Below are positions 11,515 to 22,731 of a stretch of 64,000 nucleotides of DNA, one piece after another. This DNA is from Ceratorhiza oryzae-sativae (lineage: Eukaryota; Basidiomycota; Agaricomycetes; Cantharellales; Ceratobasidiaceae): contig JARWMV010000238.1 of the NCBI GenBank assembly GCA_030998015.1, positions 496,001 to 560,000 on the forward strand, given 5' to 3'. Position 1 is the stretch's first letter. Each line of letters begins with the position of its first letter. The notes beneath the pieces were generated by a model that did no database searches, had not been told where the DNA came from, and saw only the letters and a list, made by a program, of their open reading frames with translations. A program made the translations under genes and the position numbers.

Positions 11515-12616
11515 TCATAAATATCGCAAAAGATTTGGTGTCTTACTGAAGAACTCGTAACATAGCCAGCACAATGCATTGCTAGGCATGAAGGTTACTA
11601 CTCGTGGGGTCAGGCCGCGAGCAAAGCCCTTCAGGCCATTTCGCTCGTATATAATTCTGAATGCGTCTCGCATCCCCTGCGCTTGTCTGATTTGTGAGTC
11701 GCTCGAGCTCCCTCGTGTCTGAAGCAACGTTTTAGCAACATCAAGAGGTGTCGTTATCGCCGCGGCGATTCCTCCTGCCATTCCACCTGCAGTCACGTGC
11801 GTAATAGGTGAATACTGGTCGGTAGGATTAAGCAGTCGCTTGATCGACTCGTACGCCGTAAACTGAACGGCAGTGAACGGGACCGACATCATGAGTGTTG
11901 TGGGGTATGATATGTAAAAAGCCGTAAGACCTTCATTGTGATACACGGTTCGTGCACAAGTTAGCACAGAACGGAATGCCGAGTCCTTGATCTGCATTCG
12001 TTGCTTGATGACTGGCAGTAGCAAGGTGAAATTTTGTGAATGAAAGAACATCAAACTTAACTCACCGTCAAAGGGGTTCATTAGCGCATCACTTGCAATA
12101 GTTGCGCATGCACCAGCGAACACTGAGGCTGGTTGAGCAAATTTCCATGACGCCAGCTGTGCGACTTACACGTAGCGCCTGGATGATGCCCGCCCGTGTT
12201 GCCACCTGCAAGTTCCTTGACGGCTTCGTACGCGCCAAAATGAACAGCATGTGCTGGTCCGGCGCCCATGATAACCGACGCTACGCCTCTCCAAAGTGTA
12301 CGCAATCCTTCAGTCGAAGCAATTCGTTGAACCGCATTTCCCAAGCTAGAATAAACTGCAACATTATTGGTGGTGATGACTTGCATACGAGTCTAACGGC
12401 GCATTTTTGTGTGAGCTTCAGGTTGATCTTATGAGTCCTGACGCACCTTGATGCTATCAATCGGAAACATTACAGCATGTTCAGATATGCCAGCCTAGCT
12501 TATTCGTGAGTGGTATCAATGGAATCGCTTTGCTACACGTACCATTGCACCAGCAAGCATGTTAACGCCTAGACCCGCATTGGATGGGAGGGCCTCATAA
12601 TCGATCTCTTCGGCCA
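11515..12616 (-). CDS. MRS3: Mitochondrial carrier, mitoferrin (Mrs3/Mrs4)-like
   Basis: Three mitochondrial-carrier repeats each show the PX[DE]XX[KR] signature: FPIDSIKTRMQ, NPFDVIKQRMQ and TPLDVAKTLLQ. The DALMNPFDVIKQRMQ block and the MGAGPAHAVHFGAYE stretch are characteristic of mitoferrins, which import iron into the mitochondrial matrix. Start is taken at the ATG at 12616 (MAEEIDYEALPSN). The gene has several short introns, and the stop at 11515 follows EFFSKTPNLLRYL. It lies in the inner membrane. Other members of the SLC25 family are possible, but the mitoferrin call fits best from known motifs. Confidence 0.85.
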
Positions 12617-13169
12617 TCGCGACCGCAGTTGGTTGGCGGGGTTGGGGTATACGATTGCTGGACTGTTCGGGAGGGGAAAGGGTAGGTGTTGAAGGCGGGC
12701 AGCCTAGGCCGCAGTGGTCCGAAGGCTAAGCCAAGGTGCTTCGTGGACGAGAAGGCACAACCGGAGCAACAGCGCGCCCAAGATCTATCGAGGCAACCTA
12801 TCGAATAGCCAACAGTGTTATCACCATTGTCGTTTGCACAAGAAATCGTAATCGCTTGCCTTGTCCCGAGCACGGCGGTGGCTGAAGCTACGATCCTGGT
12901 GAGGGCGACGTCAATCAAAAAGTCCGCTCCTAGCCTACGTTATCTTATCAGTCACGTGCACATGACTCGGCGCCGACTTCGCCGAGTAATTCAATTATTA
13001 CGAAAGGGTGAATAGGGGCACCGTACAAACACCACTGTACGCAACTCGATCGATGCACGTTAAAATATCCTCTTTGGTTTTATTATGAGAGCTACTCAGA
13101 CAATCTGCTACGGATAAGGTACAGATTGTTAAAACTAGACTCAGTCAAGTCAGTAATTCACATGCTTAT
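12617..13169. other. Intergenic region upstream of the mitoferrin-like gene
   Basis: A 553-bp spacer between the mitoferrin-like start and the thioesterase stop, both on the minus strand. Contains a CACGTG-containing stretch near 12952 (a common bHLH-type site). No gene seen; open frames here lack coding character. Confidence 0.5.
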
Positions 13170-14229
13170 CTATTTCTTGTATGCTCTTTTCGCAATAGCC
13201 GCGCCAAGGCCAGTACCTTCATCTACTTCGCGTTTTTTCGATACATCATAGTCGTACCATACGCATATGGCCTCAGAAGTAGCGACGGGTGCACGTTGAG
13301 CAAGCGAATACGCCAGCGACGACAGTGTAAACCGAGAAGGAGAGGTGTTATGAGCTCGTTGCATCATAATTAGACTATCCGGATATGTGACCGGTTTCTT
13401 TTGATGCAACAAATCAGTGTTCAGCGAGTTTTCTCATAAACCAATCATACCTTGAATTTTACGTCTATAGACTTGAGAATGATTGATACCCCATGACCTT
13501 CGAGTATTGCCTTGGCAGCGTCAGGCCCATGTGTCTCAAGGGCGATTACATGCATCATATGCATTCGTGACTGCCAAATAGAATCAACCGAAGGTCTGCA
13601 TTGTTCTTGACCAAGTTCTTTGCTCCTACCGTCTCAAAGAATCGCACTTCGGCAAAATAAGGGATCGGTAAGGTAGATAAAAGGGCGTGAGATCACATAC
13701 CATAATTCACGTTATCTATTGGTTACATCAAGTTAGCATCTGAGCGTATCGGAGTGTATGTATCATACTCAAGTGCCTGTTTAGTTGGATCGACGGTTAA
13801 GTGATGTTTTCTAGGATGAAGGCACCTAAATGGGCTCACCTAAATGAATCGAGATGCCCCCACGCAATATTCTCCTCCCACAACGACGAAGGATCAAAGC
13901 TATTTTCCTCTGCATATTTGCGGGCCAGCTCACGACCTTCTGCTAACGGATCCGGATGGCTAACTACGGCCTTGGCGCTGGTCGTCTGGGCTCGTCCCAC
14001 TGGAGAAGTCCGGGAATAGCCGCGAGATTTGAGGACATACCCCGGGCTGATACTCAGTCTTGATGATGCATCGAGGTCCAAATTCGAAATTCGAGAGGTA
14101 GAGGCCCAGCGAAGAGACTGTACTAACTAGTGTGCCGTTGGGTTGGGTTATCATAATCTTAGACTTGAAGACACAACTCACTGGATGTTTGAATTGCAGC
14201 TTATTTTTATGGGCAAGTATTCTGATCAT
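13170..14229 (-). CDS. Mitochondrial hot-dog fold thioesterase-like protein
   Basis: The start at 14229 gives MIRILAHKNKLQFKHP, spliced to SLRWASTSRISN, a good mitochondrial presequence (basic, no acidic residues). After a linker comes ENIAWGHLDSFR-HLNNVNYVRFFE, the hot-dog motif of 4HBT-type acyl-CoA thioesterases (usually WGxxDxFxHVNNxxYxRxFE). The second half reads GVSIILKSIDVKFK and KPVTYPDSL, again family-like. The HLNN motif is assembled from an 8-nt micro-exon (13769-13776) and a 15-nt exon (13701-13715). A frame change near 13565 could be another missing base or an unrecognised intron. The predicted role is hydrolysis of an acyl thioester in mitochondria; the substrate is unknown. It shares a 248-bp divergent promoter with the Nudix gene. 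Confidence 0.7.
13769..13776 (-). other. 8-nt micro-exon in the thioesterase gene
   Basis: On the minus strand, introns 13777-13839 (GTGAGC...CAG) and 13716-13768 (GTATGA...TAG, with GCTAAC branch-like site) leave only 8 nt as an exon. It encodes the H-L and part of the first N of the HLNN catalytic-region motif and is the only reading that joins SFR to NNVNYVRFFE in frame. Confidence 0.7.
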
Positions 14230-14477
14230 AGCCGTAGAATCACCCTGCAAGATGGACCTTTGGATGCTACCGGTAAGCGTCGTGGATCGTGGTACAGGTC
14301 GTTGACATCCGGGTGTCTGTTCTCGGAGAATCTGGATTAAACCCCAAACCTCGGCAAACACGTGTAAGCAAACCGCATTTCTGGCTTGCCCACACCTGTC
14401 ATGCAGAGGAGTTGTTCAGATCCGCTTAACCACAATCATCTCAGGTTTCTCTAATTTAAATCGACTATTGTCACAAT

Positions 14478-15437
14478 ATGTCTGGACCTTTCCTTGGCCT
14501 AAAATTACCAAGATCTACCTCTCCCTACCTTTCTCTAACTGCTCCTCTAACGAGAAATACGCTCTCTAAGCTAAGGGAAAGGCTAAGCTCAGTACGAGAT
14601 ACCTATCCTCCCGAGCAAGCTTGGCCTATACAATCCAATGCAGCATCAGAAGATAAAAGAGCACGCGCGGCGGTCCTTGCTCCAATGTGTAACGTAAACG
14701 GCCGACCCGGGGTGTTGTTGGAGTTGAGAGGCAAATTAAGAAACCATGGGGGCGAAGTTAGGTGCGTCAACGATTACTTCGTGTCTATCAGATTAACATA
14801 TTGTGAGTGTAGTTTTCCGGGGGGAAAGATAGATGAGGTATGTTCCAGAACGTTGTGAAGTACGGCGTAGCCAACAGCTCGTTGGTAGACAGATGCTTCA
14901 CATGAGGCGGCGGCTCTACGTGAAACTGAGGAAGAGCTTGGAATCAACCCAGCCCAAGTGGAAATCCTTGGGACACTTGCGCCTCCTCAAATAAGCTTAC
15001 GGGGGCTTCGCGTGTACCCTTATGTTGTTAGTGTGGAACGTGTTCGATGCATTCTTTTACTAATATTTCAAGGGCAGGCTTTTGTTCACCCTACTGCGGA
15101 TAGCATAGTTACCCACGCGCCTTTGGATGATCCATTGCCGTCTCTTCAAATGTCATCCCTCCGACCATCCCTACCTGAAGTTCCGTTTGCTTTCCACCTC
15201 CCGTTTTCAGAAATGGTCGACCCTCGAAGGTTAAGGCCTCACGCATTTCGGGGACAAAAGCCTTATTGGACTATCGATGTGACTGACAAAGTCACTGGCG
15301 TCCCAGACCTCAGTTGGGCGAGCGGAATCGGTATTGACGAGGTTGGTGGAGGTGACCAACCAGGAAAACTCGAAGTTTGGGGTTTAACCGGATGGTATGT
15401 AAACACACTAATGCAATGGCTCGAAGTCTATCATTAG
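14478..15437 (+). CDS. PCD1: Nudix hydrolase, CoA diphosphatase (Pcd1)-like
   Basis: A Nudix box is split by introns and reads GGKIDE, then DASHEAAALRETEEELG, matching GX5EX7REUXEEXGU. The residues before it (LEL..KLRNHGGEVSFPGG) match the CoA-specific subgroup, which uses an extended motif ahead of the box. Such enzymes cleave CoA or oxidised CoA to phosphopantetheine and ADP, often in peroxisomes. Introns occur at about 14760-14812, 14837-14892 and 15027-15073. The C-terminus WGLTGWYVNTLMQW fits the family's last helix, so I stop at 15437. No clear PTS1 tripeptide is present at the end (VYH), so peroxisomal location is unproven. Confidence 0.85.
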
Positions 15438-15509
15438 CATTTATATACGCATTTTAACAATAATGAATATAAATCCGCTTGTGCTATCCGTCCGCCCGCG
15501 GCTACGCGT

Positions 15510-17780
15510 TTACCGCCCGGCCAACCTAGCTTCCGCAGCCCTTGCTCTCCTTTCTCGCTCTATCCTAGCCCTCATCTCAGGGCTCAAGCCGGCTAGCCCA
15601 TTCGCTCCACCTAAACCACTCGGTCCACTAGCCCCGCCGAGCCGTTGTGGCCCTGTCGACGGTGTCTCTAGTTTCGCTTTCATGGCAGCCTCTTTCTCTC
15701 TGTCGGCAGCTTCCTTCGCAGCTGCGGCTTCCGCGCGCTCCTGTTCTTCCCTAGCCTTCTCCCGCTCTCGTAGCTTGTCCGTAACCCTGTGCGCCTTGCG
15801 GTCTTCTTCTTGTCACGCTCTGCCTCCATCTCCGGACTGAGTACACTCGGAACACCTGCGGCTCCCTTCCAATCGTACCAGTCTGGATATGTATATGCAG
15901 CGCGACGAAAGACATTTCGGGTAGCTCGATTTGCTGCAAGGTTGTATGCTTTTCGTGTCTGACCCGCCAGCCGAGAAGATTCCCCCTCCGAGTCTGATCC
16001 CCCAGGCTGTGGAGCGGACACGGCGCTTGCTCCGGATGGGACGGCAATTGTTGGGTCCGCCCGCAATTCTTCGAGTAACCATCGCGTGACGATGTCTTGG
16101 CCAGCCACACTCGCCACCTGCAGCAATGTGCACAATCCTCGTGTTTCATCTGCTTGTGCCCATTCGGGTATCGGTGTGTTGGCGGCGAGAGGGGAAAGTA
16201 GATCCGGGTTACGCTCCCAGAAGGCCTTTAATGGATCTATGCGGCCTTTGGCAACCATGTCGATGAGACGACGCCATTTATCGCGAACAGCTTCTTCCTC
16301 TTTGGATAATGGGGCTGGCTTCTCTTTGATGGGTTTGTCTGGCGCGGGGGCTTGCCTTGGCATGGCTGGCTTGGGTTTAGGGAGAGACGCGAGTTGGGCT
16401 TCATCGAGCAAGCGAAGAGCGTCCTCAGTCAAACGGGATACTTTGACTCGAGTAAGCTCTACCAGGCAACGCATCAACTCGGATTGGGTCTGCGTTTTAT
16501 GTAAGAAACGATAAGAAAAGATAACAGAGATGCATACTGGTCTTCTTGTCGGGAATGGGAAAGTCCGCAAGCGGTCGTCTCCTGTGGGGATGTGTTAGAG
16601 ATGTGATATTTGCAGAACAACGTCAAGTCCGCTTGCCTTTCTTGATCGGCGAGCCATCCCAATCCCAAAACATCTTGCGGTTGGAAATACTCGCCCTAAA
16701 GAAGATCCGCTCGCTCGCCTGCACTTCCTCTGTCCACTCAGCAAGCAGTCCCTGAATGTCTTCCCGTAGAGCCTGCTCCCCATACCGACGGAGTTGTGCG
16801 CCAGCACTCTTAGCGGGTCCCTTGGCATTGTCATTCACGGATTGGGATCCGCCCTGCTTTCGCCGAGCTGCAATTTGACAATTGAGTTGTAGTCCGATTG
16901 TAAGCGAAGAACACCTTATGCTCACTGGTATATCGATGAAAAGTTTTGTGTTTTATTATCTCCATCTCAGCTGTATGCTTCTTTTTGCTACTTTTTGATT
17001 GGTCTTCTGATGGAATCTTGACCCGAACCACGAGCCCTGCAAAGTGACCCCCAGCAGTTGCAAGCATCGTCCACAATCGACCATCCGAGCCGGCCGTCTG
17101 CATATCTCGTAGCTCTTTCGTGTAATCGGCAGGCTCCATACCAAGGGGAAATAGGACATTATATACTCCAAACTGAGTTTCTGGATAGTTGTTCGGTGCA
17201 TGAAACCATGCAATAGCGGACCGTGGCATAGCCGGAAGGTCCTCGTTGTCTAACTCGAGCTGCGCTAGTTTCCCCTTTTGCTTCCGTTGCAATAGGGCAG
17301 AAACCGCATCTTCAGGCCCAGATGAGTTAGACCCTGTCGTCGATTCAGAACCAGAGAGAGATTCGGCGAGGTCTGGCATAAGGTATTAGAATCAGACGAT
17401 CAGTCACGAGGCCGGGGGGGGGCGGATAACTTGCCTTCTACCAGTTTGGCAAATTGTTGCTCGTTGACTGGTTGGTATGAACTATCTTGTAGCCGCATCT
17501 TAACATTATATCGATGCCAATCTGACCGGAAATGGGCCCTTTGGTCCTTTACGTCCACAAGAATTGCCCCTGCGCAAGTCGTGCAAGCCGGAGTAGCGCC
17601 AGACAATTGTACAGTTTGCGAAGGGGTTACAGGTCGTTCAGAAGAAGCCGTGGCAGCGGTGTTCGTTATCAAAGAGGAAGCCCTAAGTGAAAGTACATCG
17701 AGAATCGCCGAAGGTATGTTATAGACGTGAATAGGCTCCTTGATAGTTTTGGGAGATGTGACGTCGGCCATTGCTACCAA
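15510..17780 (-). CDS. VMS1: Vms1/ANKZF1 peptidyl-tRNA hydrolase of ribosome quality control
   Basis: Vms1 releases stalled nascent chains from 60S ribosomes and binds Cdc48. Seen in order: a zinc finger with CTTC and H-x5-H spacing (FRSDWHRYN); the VLRF1 release-factor-like domain (IAWFHAPNNYPETQFGVYN) with the catalytic loop GGSQS; helices with RYGEQALREDIQ; an ankyrin-like section (TLLQVASVAGQDIVTRWLL); a coiled coil; and a C-terminal VIM motif R-x5-AA-x2-R (RERRARAAEAR), the p97/Cdc48 binding site. Two introns use GC donors (near 17433 and 16636). A single missing base near 15803 throws the frame off just before the coiled coil and VIM; in the shifted frame the protein runs on to the stop at 15510. 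Start is 17780 or the in-frame ATG nine bases later. Confidence 0.88.
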
Positions 17781-18004
17781 GCCGGGTAGAGGGTTTGCAA
17801 GATGATTGCGGCTAAAATACGAGGTTTATATACGCTGAAACTGAGATGAAAGCGAGTCAGTAGTGAAGGCCGGCGTGTGGCTACAACGGAATGGGATGAA
17901 TCATGCAGTGCTGATTGACTCGTAAATGAGTAATATTCGATTTATAATCATGGCCGTCTATCGCATCACACGTGACCTTTGGCCTGACGTGACCGGTTTT
18001 CGGT

Positions 18005-18010
18005 ACGCGT
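18005..18010. promoter_or_regulatory. Candidate MCB box (ACGCGT) upstream of POL3
   Basis: The palindrome ACGCGT lies 21 bp before the POL3 ATG, in the 252-bp divergent VMS1-POL3 promoter. In yeasts this element binds MBF and drives G1/S expression of DNA replication genes including polymerase subunits. Position so close to the ATG and conservation in this species are untested; a six-base site can occur by chance. Confidence 0.4.
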
Positions 18011-18031
18011 CTCTAGCCACAATACACCATC

Positions 18032-21000
18032 ATGTCTAAAAATTCTGTGGTAGGCTCGTCCCGGAGGAGGTGGGTAGTATTAGTTATAAACGTCCTTGAA
18101 CTAACTTACTGTATTGCAGGAGCGAGGATGGAACACAGGGAGCTACTAAGAAACGCAAGGTTGAGAATGGACTATCTGCGAAGAAAAGCATCACAACCTC
18201 TCAGCCTCTTGCTGACTCCCAAGGATCATCTTTTGTGGAAATACTGGAGCAGTTTGAGGATGGTGACAACTCAGCTGGTAGGTTTCTCTATGTGATGTCT
18301 TTGAATCTTACAAGCGGTGTCGGATTCAGAGGGTGGACGCAACATGTGGCCCGACCTGCGTTGAAAAACTTCAACCCAAAGACGACCGATATTAGTATGT
18401 CAAGTCTTCTCTCCACTTCAACAACATTTAATGTCGTGATAGTTTTCCAGCAGATTGATATTGAAGAATTTCCTGAGTCATCTGGTACAGCGTTGCGGCT
18501 ATTTGGAGTAACCCAGGCAAGTTTAGCTCTACCTCTTCAGTACTTGCACTAACTTTCTCTGTAGGAAGGGCACAGTGTATTAGCTCACGTCATCGAATTC
18601 CTCCCGTATTTTTACATTGCAACACCTCGTGGATTCGATCCTAATGAGACAAAGGCGTTTCTTGAGCACCTCAACGTATGTGCTGCCCTAGAGTTACTTT
18701 ATTTTGCTCTGACGACACCTATAGGGACAAACTCAACATGGGGCCGTAGTGCGAATTGAAGCAGTCCAGCGGCGCAGTCTGTGGTCGTACCGACTCAATC
18801 CCCGAGGTGCGGACGAAACGAGTCCATTCCTTAAAATCACACTCGCCGACCCCCGCTCCCTCCCGAAAGTTAGAGATGAGTATACCTACCTCTTTCATTG
18901 CCAAACTTTGTACTTATCGATTTCTTGTTTCACGTCTTTTCGAGCGCGGTGAATGCACTTATCAGGACTTGTTTGCCGGACCAGCCATGACATATGAAAG
19001 CAACATTGCATACGAATTACGGTTCATGATAGACACCAAAGTGAGATTTTTCGAGGGAGTTATTTCTGTCTGAACTAAGGTTCTGGCAGATTGTCGGGAT
19101 GAATTGGATTGAAGTCCCAGCTGGGAAATACAGTATGCGAACCGACGACCAGAAGGCATCGAACTGTCAACTGGAGTTTGACGTTAGGTAAATTGTCCTC
19201 ACTGTTCTTTTGGCCCAGTTAACGCCATCGTGTCTTAAGATATGATGCATTTATATCTCACGCGCCTGATGGAGATTGGTCAAAAACTGCGCCCCTTCGC
19301 ATTCTCAGTTTCGATATTGAGTGTGCCGGTAGAAAAGGCATTTTCCCGGAAGCAAGTATAGATCCGGTGATTCAGATCGCAAACATGGTGACGATTCAAG
19401 GTAAGCCGTGTTTTATGTGCTTGGTGTTCAATTCTCTCATAATCTCCCATGCTCCAGGCGAATCATCACCATTTGTCAGGAATGTCTTTACATTGGATGA
19501 TTGTGCGCATATCGTCGGCACGGATGTCATCTCTTTTAAAAAAGAAGATGACATGCTTCTGGCGTGGAGAGAGTTTGTTGAACAAGTCGATCCAGACGTC
19601 GTGATCGGCTACAACATTGCCAACTTCGATTTGCCATACCTTTTGGATCGCGCCAAAGCGCTCAAGAATGCAACAGGGTTCCCGTTCCTGGGTAGATTGA
19701 GAAGTGCCTATCATTCGTTGTGTGCTTACCGTTGAAATCTGACGATGTCTGATTCAGATTTAAAAACTGTGACCAAGGACACGCACTTTAGTTCCAAGGC
19801 GTTCGGCCAGCGCGATTCAAAGGAGACGCAGCTCAACGGTCGGCTACAGCTCGATATGCTTCAATATATGCAGCGGGAGCAAAAACTACGAAGCTATACT
19901 CTTAACGCTGTCTGCGCTCATTTCCTCAATGAACAAAAGGAGGATGTACATCACTCCGTAATTACTGATTTGCAGAATGGAAATGCAGAATCTCGAAGGC
20001 GATTGGCGGTATACTGCTTGAAGGTAAAACCGGTTTCACCAATTGGATATTCATAATAAATCTGACATTTTCTTATGGACAGGATGCCTACCTTCCTCAA
20101 CGCCTAATGGATAAGCTGATGTGCTTCGTCAATTACACAGAGATGGCGAGGGTTACGGGTGTCCCGTTCAACTACTTGCTTCAGAAGGGACAACAAATCA
20201 AGTCATTTCGCAGCTGTATCGCAAGGCAACGCAGAAGGATACGTCATTCCAAACATGAAGAGCGAAGGTAAAGTTGCTTTCCCGTTCTCAATTTCACTGC
20301 TCTCATCGTTATATGATAGGGAGTGACGAGGCGTATGAAGGTGCCACTGTCATCGACCCCAAGCGTGGCTATTACGACGTGCCGATCGCCACACTTGATT
20401 TCAGCTCGTTGTACCCCTCATTATGATGGCACATAACCTATGCTACACAACGCTGGTCCATAAAGAGACCATTGACCAACACAAACTGGTCAAGGGAGAA
20501 GATTATATCCAGACACCGAACAATGGTAATTAATACCAATCGTTCGCAATGCTAGGTCTGGATCGACTGACAACGCAATAGACTTTTTCGTGACTTCCAG
20601 GAGGCGCAAAGGGCTGTTGCCAACCATCCTCGAAGACCTTATCTCAGCTCGTAAACGTGCAAAAGGTGATCTTAAGAAAGAGACAGACCCCTTTAAACGT
20701 GCAGTGCTAGACGGTCGCCAGCTGGCACTCAAAGTAAGCACAACCCAGACGGATAGCATGCCATGCTTACGTCCAATAGATTAGTGCCAACTCTGTGTAC
20801 GGATTTACTGGTGCCACCATTGGGCGCCTGCCGTGCTTGGCGATTTCTCTAGTGTTACCGCATACGGCCGTGAAATGATTGAGCGAACCAAAACCGAAGT
20901 GGAATCGGAATATTGCATCAAAAATGGCCGGGAGCACGATGCCGAGGTTATCTATGGTGACACTGATTCTGTCATGATTCGCTTCGGGACTAGGGATTTG

Positions 21001-22558
21001 GAGAGTACAATGGCTCTAGGTGCGCATATACCCAGATTCCATTGTCCAACCACTAAATTCTAGTCCTTTATCAGGAGCCGAAGCGGCAGAATATGTGACG
21101 ACTAAATTCGTGCGACCCATCAAACTAGAATTCGAAAAGGTCTACTTCCCATACCTCCTAATCAACAAAAAGCGATACGCAGGGCTATACTGGACAATCC
21201 AAAGAAGTACGACAAGATGGATACCAAGGGCATCGAGGTAGGAAATGCCCTTAACTTGTGACTTGATTACGCTGAGTGTAATACAGACTGTTCGACGAGA
21301 CAACTGTCGCCTAGTTCAGACTGTCATCGAGACCTGTTTGCGGAAGCTGTTAATCGATCGCGACGTTAAAGGAGCCGAAGAGTAAGGATCACCCTCTTGT
21401 TTTCCGTTGGAAGGATGATCGATTATGGCTCATAGGTATACCAAACAAATAATATCCGATCTACTGCAGAATCGAATCGATATGTCCCAGCTAGTGATTA
21501 CCAAGGCACTGGCCAAAACAGGTGCATCGACAAATACCCTTTGAACATCTCACTTTAGCTCATAATGAAATTAAAACGCAGATTACGCTGGCAAACAGGC
21601 ACACGTAGAGTTGGCTGAACGTATGCGACAACGAGATGCAGGTATATACTCTATTTGCAAAATCCGTGTCACTCCTTGACGTATTGCCCTGACAATTATC
21701 CTCCAAGGCTCCGCCCCCGCATTGGGCGACCGTGTTGCATACGTGATTATTAAGGGCTCGAAAGGCGAGTCACTCAGTTGCTAAATCATTTTGTGGTCAC
21801 TAATACCCTCAAATAGGTGCTGCCGCATATGAGAAATCGGAGGACCCTTTATACGTTCTCGACCATAGCATTCCCATTGATACGAAGTACTACCTGGACA
21901 ATCAACTTTCCAAGCCCCTTATGCGTATATTCGAACCGATCCTTGGAGAAAAGGCTGCCAGTGCACTGCGTGCGTCACCACCCCAAGCCGCTAACTGCAT
22001 CTAAATCTTGCCTGCAGTTTCTGGTAGCCACACCCGTTCTATCCAGATCGCGACCCCTACGATTGGGGGCTGATGAAATTTGCGGTCAAAACCGTAACAT
22101 GTCTTGGCTGCAAAACCGCACTGAAAGCTACTAATAGCAACAGTATGCCCCTTCATTGTTCTTCTGGCTGTTGTGGTAATAAATACATGCACAGTGGGGG
22201 CCGTGTGCAACAACTGTCGCCCAAGACTAATGGAACTATATTATAAGCAGGTTAGTCGTGCTCGGCGCGCTCTTTGATGAACCATGAATTTCAATTGCTC
22301 CGAAATAGGTCAGACAAACTTCAGATCTACAAGTAGCATTTGCTCGTCTGTGGACGCAGTGTCAACGTTGTCAAGGCTCTTTGCACCAGGTACGCAACGC
22401 CCTACGATACATGAAACGTTTGTTTGGGTTAAAACGATCTGCAGGAGGTACTCTGCACCAGCAAAGATTGCCCGATCTTCTACATGCGCAAGAAGGCCCA
22501 AAAGGACGTTGGAGAGTCCGTGGCGGTATTAGATCGTTTCACAAATGAGTCTTGGTAG
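18032..22558 (+). CDS. POL3: DNA polymerase delta catalytic subunit
   Basis: A family B polymerase. Visible in order: NLS-like KKRKVE near the start; exonuclease motifs [12 protein letters not shown] (Exo I), [12 protein letters not shown] (Exo II) and a later YCLKDAYLP (Exo III); polymerase motifs DFSSLYPSI (A), [13 protein letters not shown] (B) and YGDTDSVM (C); and a C-terminal domain with CysA ([14 protein letters not shown]) and CysB ([15 protein letters not shown]), the latter the Fe-S cluster site. Many introns of about 50 nt are present, one with a GC donor at 21765 needed for frame. At six places the conserved protein changes frame and one added base restores it: about 20202, 20233, 20419 (inside motif A), 20846, 21196 and 22068. 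Because Pol delta is essential, sequence error is more likely than loss. Start at 18032 precedes a short first exon. Confidence 0.92.
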
Positions 22559-22731
22559 TTTTTACACCCACTATCCATGATTCTTGAGCTTCGGTATTTA
22601 TGTCTCTTATGATTTCCTATTAATTTGTCTGCGCGAAAAAAAACCAATTGTCTTCCATATTACCGTACAACCGAACGAAATTAGATTACACTTAGTGGTA
22701 TCGTGACATATAAACAAGGAACCCCCAAACG

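Noticed and set aside
15438..15509. A 46-nt intron at the end of the Nudix gene extending the protein past 15437
   Set aside because: The unspliced ending forms a good family-like last helix, while the spliced version would run antisense through the VMS1 tail.
18032..22558. POL3 as a dead duplicate gene
   Set aside because: All conserved motifs and splice sites are intact, no missense decay of catalytic residues is visible, and other genes in the window show the same one-base losses. Error is the simpler explanation, although it is not proven.
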